A stretch of 64,000 bases of DNA, taken from contig NC_133324.1 in assembly GCF_042186555.1 (NCBI RefSeq), positions 200,651,640 through 200,715,639 of the forward strand, in the 5' to 3' direction. Numbering within the stretch: position 1 is the first letter of the stretch; each line of letters begins with the position of its first letter. The DNA comes from Aquarana catesbeiana. Lineage: Eukaryota; Chordata; Amphibia; Anura; Ranidae. This document shows, one piece after another, positions 57,190 through 64,000 of the stretch. The notes under the pieces are model-generated. The model was not told the DNA's origin. It saw nothing but the letters and a program-made list of their open reading frames with translations, and did not search any database. The position numbers and the translations under genes are program-made.

Positions 57190-57563
57190 TGTTCCGTCTC
57201 GGAATTTCTTCTGAGCATGAGTGGCACTTTGTGCGTAGGAATTGTCCACACACGGTCAGAATTGACTTGATCGGATTTTGTTGTCGGAAAATTTTATAGC
57301 CTGCTCTCAAACTTTGTGTGTCGGAAAATCCATTGGAAAAAGTCAGATGGAGCCCACACACGATCGGAATTTCCGACAACAAGCTCCAATCGCACATTTT
57401 CCGTCGGAAAATCCGACTGTGTGTACAGGGCATTAATGATAACAATAAACAGGAGAAATAAAGAGGGTGAATCTCCGTAACGGGGGTATAGACAGCAATA
57501 GAAACTGACAGGTAATCTAAGCCCTCTCTACTCAAAACTTAAAAATAAATATTTTGCCTTTGC

Positions 57564-57743
57564 GGCTGGCCATACATTATACAATTGACTTGTACAATTT
57601 TCATTTAGATTTACCAAAACCATATTATATGAGGTCAAACCTAAACTCCTTTAATTTGTATGCAATCAGGCAGGCCCTTGCATCACACAGTTGAAGATAA
57701 ATCTAAAGGAAATCGAATAAGAAAGTTGTATAATATATGGTCA
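57564..57743. mobile_element. Short MITE (CTGGCCATACATTATAC ends)
   Basis: GGCTGGCCATACATTATACAA on the left pairs with TTGTATAATATATGGTCAG on the right. The flanking duplication is unclear. Fragments of the same family appear near 5935 and 25392. Confidence 0.55.
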
Positions 57744-58929
57744 GATACACAATACATACTTGCATAGTTGTTTTTTTTTTTTTTTTTTTTAACCAGAGTT
57801 TAGTGTTACTTTAATATTAACACCATATAGACATAAAAATAAAGCTTTCATTCACGCGGGGTGATTTAATCAGTGCCTTTTGCAGGGCTGTGTTTTACTG
57901 ACACGGGGATGCATAGTCTCACTGTTGTCTATTGGGATGCAGCAGCTGCACAGACACAGTCGCTGCTCCCAGGGTAACATCCATGTGTTTGTGTTGAGGG
58001 CCATGCACCTGCACCCTTATGGGTGTCACATGGGGAGCAGTGGCTGTGTCCATGCAGCCACTGTGTCCCAAATGACAGCTATGGGACTGCCGTTACCTGT
58101 GCATCCCTGTCCCGGTACACAGCTCTGGACGGGCCTGGGTGTGATCATCCCATGTGAATGAGGTCTTATTGATCACTGTACAGGAAAGCACTGACATAGA
58201 TACATAGTGTACAGAACATGCTTACCACCAGTAGAGCACCAAACACACTGCAAAAGTGGGTATCAAGGGTTAATAGTGATATCCACAAATCCGCAGTGCT
58301 CCTTCATCACAGACATGGCCATACAATGAACGCACACAGTGCCTGAACTGTAGATCACTCTCACACTGCTCTCAGACTTGGTGCTGCATTTCCCCACACT
58401 GTTACTGTATGTGCTGCTTCCTGGAAACCAAGCCTCACTTTCATTTACCCATAGTGCTTGGGTCTCAGACTTCCTTCCAATTGCTTGGCAACCACAGCTA
58501 ACAGGAACAGAGATCCAATGAAATGTCAATCAACCAACTTTATTTAAAACAAAGCCAAACTTACATTTGAGTTGCTTGAATCCAGTTTAGGATTGTGCAA
58601 AGATTTTCCAGCACAGTCAGCTTTCTCGTGATCACTAGCCCAGTTGGCAGCAAACTCATGATCCTCATCCCAGTCCTCAACATTTCTCCACATCTAGATG
58701 GATTGATACACAAAACGTTTCCTATAGGAATCCACCTACTCTTCATTGAAAGAAATATATAAATACTGACAATTAAAAAAAAAAAAAAAAATTATAGATA
58801 GATAGATAGATATACACACACACCAATTATTGTTAAAAATCTATTTTAACTCCTATATTTAACTCCTTAGGAGCCAGGGTCTGATGTGTATATATCCAGT
58901 CTCTCTCCTATAGTGGTTTAAAGCATATC
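57744..58929. other. No gene; (GATA)n at 58795-58810
   Basis: A T run is at 57771-57790. 57880-58160 is more GC-rich but has no recognisable coding family. A short GATA microsatellite precedes CACACA at 58795-58822. Confidence 0.45.
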
Positions 58930-58933
58930 TATG

Positions 58934-59996
58934 TGTGGCGCACTACTCCGTTGGGAGCTGCAGTGTTATTCATTACCTTTATGTCAATTTACCCCGCTCT
59001 TCCTTCCCATGCAACTTTAACACGCCAGACAGTCTTTGTGCTTTATCAAACTGTAACTTTATTCTTGAACTCTGGTTAAGATAAATGAAGAGAGGATTTG
59101 AGATGCCCCTATAAATTCTGGTTCCTGTGTACTTATGCACTACCCGTTTGTGAAATGACCAGCATTACTCTGAATAATGCTGTGGTTAGAGATTACAAAG
59201 TCCCAGGCCCTCACCGCCTAATTCTGGACTCTTGCTATCAATCTTTGTCAAATCCGGGAAGTGTCTCTTGCTATGTCCTTGGACATTTAGCAAGTTTGAT
59301 GGTTTAGCACTACCGGGTTGCACTCCCTTTGCTCACTCCAATCAACAGTCCATGGTACTCACAGAAAGTCCACTCCCAGTTTCCTACGTCCTCTTTACAG
59401 CTACTTCTTCCTCCTCATGGTAATGACTGCTCCTGCTATCCAGCACTGGGGTCTCTGAACCACCCAGGCCTTCAAGCCTCCTCCTCCACCCGAACTTCTC
59501 CTGACATTCAGCACTGGGGTCTCTGAACCACCCAGGCTTTCAGGCCTCCTCCTGCTGCATTATATAGTTACAGCTTCTGGATCTCCTTGTACTCCCAGAT
59601 CCTCTCCGGATGGCACGTTCCCCACCCAAAAATCCACCAGCTTCTACATGCTGACCTCCTCTGCTTCCAAACATCCCAAGCAGAACCTCCCAGGAGCATG
59701 TGACCTCAGATTATATGCGAGTCCTGCCCCTGCCAATTCAAATTAATGATTGGTCCAGAGCTCTCCATACAAACTGCCTGCCACTCAGGTCCCAAATCCT
59801 GCCTCTCTTCCAGAACAATTCCACGAATGAGGGGACATCCTTGAGCCAGAGTGTAGGTGGCCACACCCCCCTCTATTCTGTCACTCACACGCACAAATAA
59901 AAAGGCCTAAGGGAAAAATGCAAAGCCTTGGCCAAATTTACTTTTCACTACTTACAAAATAAACTAAGCACCCACCTGAATGGGGTGGGCGCTACA
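58934..59996 (-). mobile_element. Probable solo LTR, 1063 bp, minus strand
   Basis: On the minus strand it begins TGTAGCGCCCACC and ends GTGCGCCACA, so it has TG...CA ends with a short inverted GCGCC. It is flanked by TATG at 58930-58933 and 59997-60000. An AATAAAG signal lies at about 59055 on the minus strand, near the 3' end as in LTRs. A 4-bp duplication fits Gypsy-like or retroviral-type elements. No internal coding region is present, so this is a leftover LTR at most. A 68-bp tandem duplication (59425-59560) lies inside. Confidence 0.5.
59425..59560. repeat. Tandem duplication, 68-bp unit
   Basis: Two copies containing CAGCACTGGGGTCTCTGAAC, 68 bases apart, with a few mismatches. Confidence 0.85.
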
Positions 59997-60000
59997 TATG

Positions 60001-60483
60001 GTCAAAATTTAAAATCCTATATTAATTTTCACATATTGCAAATATTTTCAGTCTAGTTCTATTATTTTGAATAATCTTGAAATTTGTAAACTTACTTTAT
60101 GAAGATCCCCACACACTTACTCCCTTGAAATCTGTGACACTATTCACTATGCCCTTTGAGTAGGCACTGCTGTGTCACACATTTCACAGAGCCTGCCTTC
60201 TGAACTACAAAGGTGCCTCATAGGAGGTTGTGTCAGTAAAGAAATCACTGCTTGCAGGCAGCAAAGTACCATGGGACATGTTGTCCTTTGAAATTGGAAG
60301 TAAACAGCAAAGGAGATGCTACAAAGCATGCAGGGAATCCAGGAAGTTGTGAAAAGAGATGGGCAGCAGACAGGCAGAATTCACAACATAAAAGGAGATT
60401 TTTCCAGTAAACTTATATTGGATTGTTGAATATAACTTTTGCTTGTATTGCTATTACAATACTGATGTTATCAGCTGAAAGTG
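60001..60483. other. No gene recognised
   Basis: Nothing coding and no repeat ends were seen between the LTR-like element and the Tc1. Confidence 0.5.
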
Positions 60484-60485
60484 TA

Positions 60486-62106
60486 CAGTTGCAATAAAAA
60501 GTATGTGAACCCTTTTGGAATGATATGGATTTCTGCACAAATTGGTCATAAAATGTGATCTGATCTTCATTTAAGTCACAACAATAGACAATCACAGTCT
60601 GCTTAAAATAATAACACACAAAGAATTCAATGTTACCATGTTTTTATTGAACACACCATGTAAACATTCACAGTGCAGGTGGAAAAAGTATGTGAACCCT
60701 GGATTTAATAACTGGTTGAACCTACTTTGGCAGCAATAACTTCAACCAAATGTTTCCTGTAGTTGCAGATCAGACGTGCACAACTGTCAGGAGTAATTCT
60801 TGACCATTCCTCTTTACAGAACTGTTTCAGTTCAGCAATATTCTTGGGATGTCTGGTGTGAATCGCTTTCTTGAGGTCATGCCACAACATCTTAATCGGG
60901 TGGAGGTCAGGACTCTAACTGGGCCACTCCAGAAGGCATATTTTCTTCTGATTAAGCAATTCTGTTGTTGATTTACTTCTATGCTTTGGGTCGTTGTCCT
61001 GTTGCAACACCCATCTTCTGTTGAGTTTCAGCTGGTGGACAGATGGCCTTAAGTTCTCCTGCAAAATGCCTTGATAAACTTGGGAATTCATTTCTCCTTT
61101 GATGATAGCAATCCGTCCAGGCCCTGATGCAGCAAAGCAGCCCCAAACCATGATGCCCCCACCACCATACTTCACAGTTGGGATGAGGTTTTGATGTTGG
61201 TGTGCTGTGCCTCTTTTTCTCCACACAGTGTTGTTAGTTTCTTCCAAACAACTCAACTTTGGTTTCATCTGTCCACAGAATATTTTGCCGGTACTGCTAT
61301 GGAACATCCAGGTGCTCTTGTGCAAACTGTAAACGTACAGCAACGTTTTTTTTGGACAGCAGTGGCTTCCTCTGTGGTATCCTCCCATGAAATCCATTCT
61401 TGTTTAATGTTTTACGTATCGTAGATTCGCTAACAGGGATGTTAGCATATGCCAGAGACTTTTGTAAGTCTTTAGCTGACACTCTAGGATTCTTCTTCAC
61501 CTCACTGAGCAGTCTGTGCTGTGCTCTTGCAGTCATCTTTACAGGATGCCCACTCCTAGAGAGAGTAGCAGCAGTGCTGAACTTCCCCATTTATAGACAA
61601 TTTGTCTTACCGTGGACTGATGAACAGCAAGGTTTTTGGAGATACTTTTATAACCCTTTCAGGGCTTTATGCAAGTCAACAATTCTTAATTGTAGGTCTT
61701 CTGAGAGCTCTTTTGTGCGAGGCATCATTCACATGAGGCAATGCTTCTTGTAAAAAGCAAACCCAGAACTGGTGTGTGTTTTTTATAAGGCAGGGCAGCT
61801 GTAACCAACACCTCCAATCTCATCTCATTGATTGGACTCCAGTTGGCTGACACCTTACTCTAATTAGCTCTTGGAGATCTCATTAGTCTAGGGGTTCACA
61901 TACTTTTTTCCACCTGCACTGTGAATGTTTACATGGTGTGTTCAATAAAAACATGGTAACATTTAATTCTTTGTGTGTTATTAATTTAAGCAGACTGTGA
62001 TTGTCTATTGTTGTGACTTAGATAAAGATCAGATCACATTTTATGACCAATTTGTGCAGAAATCCATATCATTTCAAAAGGGTTCACATACTTTTTATTG
62101 CAACTG
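60486..62106 (-). mobile_element. Tc1-like transposon, copy C, 1621 bp
   Basis: The ends CAGTTGCAATAAAAAGTATG are identical in inverse, and TA lies at 60484-60485 and 62107-62108. The long inverted repeats reach about 200 bp (inner copies of AAAAAGTATGTGAACCC at 60684 and 61892). The length is normal for a complete Tc1. It is a different family from copies A and B. Confidence 0.95.
60705..61728 (-). pseudogene. Tc1-like transposase, few defects (copy C)
   Basis: DDE transposase on the minus strand. ATG at 61728/61725 opens MPRTKELSEDL. A frameshift and stop fall in the next 100 bases (around 61620-61670). 61297-61590 holds the helix-turn-helix linker (KMTARAQHRLLSEVKKNPR, STIRKTLNKNGFHGR). 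A shift near 61300-61390 leads to the catalytic part 60915-61397 (GTAHQHQNLIPTVKYGGGGI, MVWGCFAASGPGRIAI, QQDNDPKHRSKSTTE). A TAG near 60915 sits where a Gln of EWPSQSPDLNP is expected; the frame continues to the stop at 60705. The region of the first catalytic Asp reads GQMKPKL rather than SDETKV, so that residue is lost. It is inactive but less decayed than copies A and B. Confidence 0.85.
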
Positions 62107-62108
62107 TA

Positions 62109-62904
62109 TGTTGTGATCGTAGAACTAATTTGAGGGGATCTCTGCGTTTAATTTGAACCCTTTCAACATGCAAGCAGTGTCATAAAAAGCAATGAACATT
62201 AACCACTTGCTGACCATCGTACGTATATATACATCCTCTCAGCAAGTGGTTTTAACAGCTGCAACCATGAACTTTTTACAGCTGTCGAACTAATGTGTAA
62301 AATAGATCGAGGTTGCTCTACAGCCACCCTATCACTTGTGAAAGTGAAAAGGGCTCCCTTGTGATAGCAATAAGTTTAAATGAAAAAAAAGTGTAAAAAA
62401 TGCATTTTAATAATATAAGTAAAATAATTAAACCCCCCCCCCGGGGCCCCATGCATGCACGCAAACAGTGTCGGCTGGTGAAGTTTTAGGATGGGGAAGC
62501 GCCAGACCCCGTCCTTCCTTTTTGACCCCTCCCACTTGCCAAAAATGGGCATGTTTCAGCAAAATCATGGGAGTGCCTTAAAGGGTGTAGCTCTATGGGG
62601 GTGTGGTTAGCATCTGAGATGAACGAGGGTTGGAGGGAGAGAGGGAGGGACAGCAGGCCCAGATTCTACACAACAATAGAAATATGTGTATTCTAGGGAG
62701 TTTAACAATCAGCAGATGAAGATACTCCAAACCCCTGCTGTTAGCACTTCAATCATCCCGGCACCATGGTTGTTATGGTGTCAGGATGATTGAAGCGCAT
62801 TATTTATATTATTACATTGTAATATAAAATGAAATCATTCAACTCACCATAATGCAGAATCAGTGGGAGCCCTGAGCGTGTCACCTGCCACCTCGCCTGC
62901 CACC
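62109..62904. other. No gene; repeat fragments
   Basis: 62199-62252 carries TTAACCACTTGCTGACC with an inverted AGCAAGTGGTTTTAA 30 bases on, a shrunken relative of the 30933 element. A C run is at 62433-62442. 62744-62798 is a hairpin (next entry). Confidence 0.5.
62744..62798. repeat. Hairpin, 24-bp arms
   Basis: 62744-62767 and 62775-62798 are reverse complements with about two mismatches, around a 7-base loop. Confidence 0.85.
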
Positions 62905-63885
62905 AGATGCCATCAGGTGTCCCCAGCGGAGTCCGTCCTTACATCAGGTGCCCCCAGTGGAGTCTGTCCTTACATCAGGTGCCCCCAGCGGAATCCGTCC
63001 TTACATCAGGTTCCCCCCAGCAGAGTCCCTCCTTACATCAGGTGCCCCCAACAGAGTCCCTCCTTACATCTGTGTCCCCATCAGCAAAGTCCCTCCTTAC
63101 ATCTGTGTCCCCATCAGCGGAGTCCCTCCTTAAATTTGTGACCCCATCAGCGGAGCCCTTCCTTACATCTGCGTCCCCATCAGCGGAGCCCCTCCTTACA
63201 TCTGTGTCCCCATCAGCGGAGCCCTGCTTACATTTGTGTCCCCATCAGCGGAGCCCCTCCTTACATCTGTGTCCCCAGCGGAGTCCCTCTTTACATCATT
63301 GTCCCCATCAGCGGAGTCCCTCCTTACATCAGTGGCCTCATCAGCGGAGCCCCTCCTTACATCAGTGTCCCCATCAGTGGAGTCCCTCCTTACATCTGCA
63401 TCCCCATCAGCGGAGCCCCTCCTTACATCAGTGTCCCCATCAGTGGAGCCCCTCCTTACATCAGTGTCCCCATCAGCGGAGCCCCTCCTTACATCTGTGT
63501 CCCCATCAACAGAGTCCCTCCTTACATTAGTGTCCCCATCAGCAGAGCCCCTCCTTACATCAGTGTCCCCATCAGCGGAGCCCCTCCTTACATCTGTGTC
63601 CCCATCAGCGGAGCCCCTCCTTACATCTTTACATCTGTGTCCCCAGCAGAGCCCCTCCTTACATCTGTGTCCCCAGCGGAGCCCCTCCTTACAACTGTGT
63701 CCCCAGCGGAGTCCCTCCTTACATCTGTGTCCCCAGCGGAGCCCCTCCTTACATCTGTGTCCCCAGCGGAGCCCCTCCTTACATCTGTGTCCCCATCAGC
63801 AGAGCAGAGTCCTCCTTACATCTGAGTCCCCATAAGCAGAGCAGAGTCCTCCTCACATCTGTGTCCCCATCAGCACAGCCCTCCT
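62905..63885. repeat. Minisatellite, about 28-33-bp unit
   Basis: About 30 units of the form CAGCGGAGCCCCTCCTTACA followed by TCTGTGTCCCCAT or shorter variants. Repeat structure makes two overlapping frames of about 200 codons, which are not genes. Confidence 0.95.
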
Positions 63886-63942
63886 TCATGTCGCGTCTGT
63901 CTCTCCCCTTCAGCTGCAGCTAGTTCCTGTCTTTCTCCATGT

Positions 63943-63982
63943 GTTCAGTGGAGAGGGGAGGGGCCTCCCCTCTCCACTGAAC
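63943..63982. repeat. Perfect palindromic hairpin
   Basis: TTCAGTGGAGAGGGGAGG (63944-63961) and its exact reverse complement (63964-63981) are separated by GG. It directly follows the minisatellite, as the hairpins in the hAT elements do. Confidence 0.9.
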
Positions 63983-64000
63983 GCAAGGGGATTAGGCAGC

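Larger units (their letters stand above)
41770..57432 (+). mobile_element. Three-gene PIF/Harbinger transposon, 15.7 kb with inserts
   Basis: The ends are TGCCCCATACACATGATCGG and, reversed, TGCCCTGTACACACAGTCGG. TTA is duplicated at 41767-41769 and 57433-57435. The subterminal regions are rich in TTGTCGGAA. It contains a two-exon DDE transposase (+, 42239-44278), a three-exon Myb/SANT-like gene (-, 46439-47807) and a MADF gene (+, 48010-56439). Later insertions are a palindromic repeat with a hAT inside it (44464-45796) and a Penelope-like element (48192-55479). Without the hAT, the Penelope-like element and their duplications it is about 7.1 kb. Transposase plus Myb-like protein is the usual two-gene layout of the superfamily; MADF proteins are known from some PIF elements. 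Having all three is less usual as far as I know. Confidence 0.85.

Noticed and set aside
62863..63835. Overlapping open frames of about 200 codons
   Set aside because: They are translations of a minisatellite in several frames, with no start context, splice sites or domain.
1..64000. tRNA, rRNA or snRNA genes
   Set aside because: I looked for A/B box pairs and cloverleaf-like segments by eye and found none that were convincing; a covariance-model search would be decisive.

Overview
This window looks like intergenic and intronic DNA from a large, repeat-rich vertebrate genome. The repeat mix points to a frog, probably a neobatrachian: TTAA-flanked short transposons starting TTAAAGTG or TTAACCTCCCTGGCGG, TA-flanked elements with CCGTATTTATCGGCG ends, PIF/Harbinger MITEs with TGCCGCGTACACACGGTCGG ends, hAT, Tc1, CR1-like and L1-like LINEs, and Penelope-like elements. 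The frog assignment is an inference from these families, not proven. There is no prokaryotic gene content, and almost every open frame belongs to a mobile element or to a minisatellite.

Layout. 1-6.2 kb: a Penelope-like end fragment, then two non-autonomous hAT elements (1398-2312; 3465-4919 with a TTAA element nested in it). 6.2-10.7 kb: a minus-strand CR1-like LINE carrying a Harbinger MITE, a Tc1 transposon and, inside the Tc1, a TA-flanked MITE. 11.5-19.3 kb: a MITE, a nearly full-length but mutated L1-like LINE (12721-18463) with a 15-bp target duplication, and a TTAA element. 20-21.4 kb: a large hairpin and one convincing host coding exon on the minus strand (20975-21345). 21.9-27.4 kb: TTAA elements and decayed L1 pieces split by a TA element. 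27.9-34.4 kb: a hAT element holding a second L1, which itself holds a Harbinger MITE and a TTAA element. 34.8-39.2 kb: a Harbinger MITE and a second Tc1 copy split by two hAT elements. 40-41.7 kb: a long inverted repeat. 41.8-57.4 kb: a very large Harbinger element. 57.5-64 kb: a MITE, a probable solo LTR, a third Tc1 (60486-62106) and a 1-kb minisatellite.

The most interesting object is the Harbinger element (41770-57432; TTA target duplication at both ends). It has three genes: a two-exon DDE transposase (damaged), a three-exon Myb/SANT-like DNA-binding protein on the minus strand (intact by my reading) and a MADF-domain protein on the plus strand. The last two are divergent around a TATA-containing spacer. 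A 7.3-kb Penelope-like element landed inside the MADF coding exon with a 16-bp target duplication, and a 1.2-kb hAT lies between the transposase and Myb genes. Without these two the element is about 7.1 kb. The 434-bp MITE at 29338-29771 is built from its two ends, so a large element and its deletion derivative sit in the same window.

The Penelope-like element has the usual order of inverted end copy, partial direct copy, RT plus GIY-YIG coding region, and 3' end copy. Each of its three end copies carries a motif that can be read as a minimal hammerhead ribozyme. A related motif at position 49 has a different but still complementary stem I.

All reading is by eye. Family names come from motifs and termini, not from database searches.
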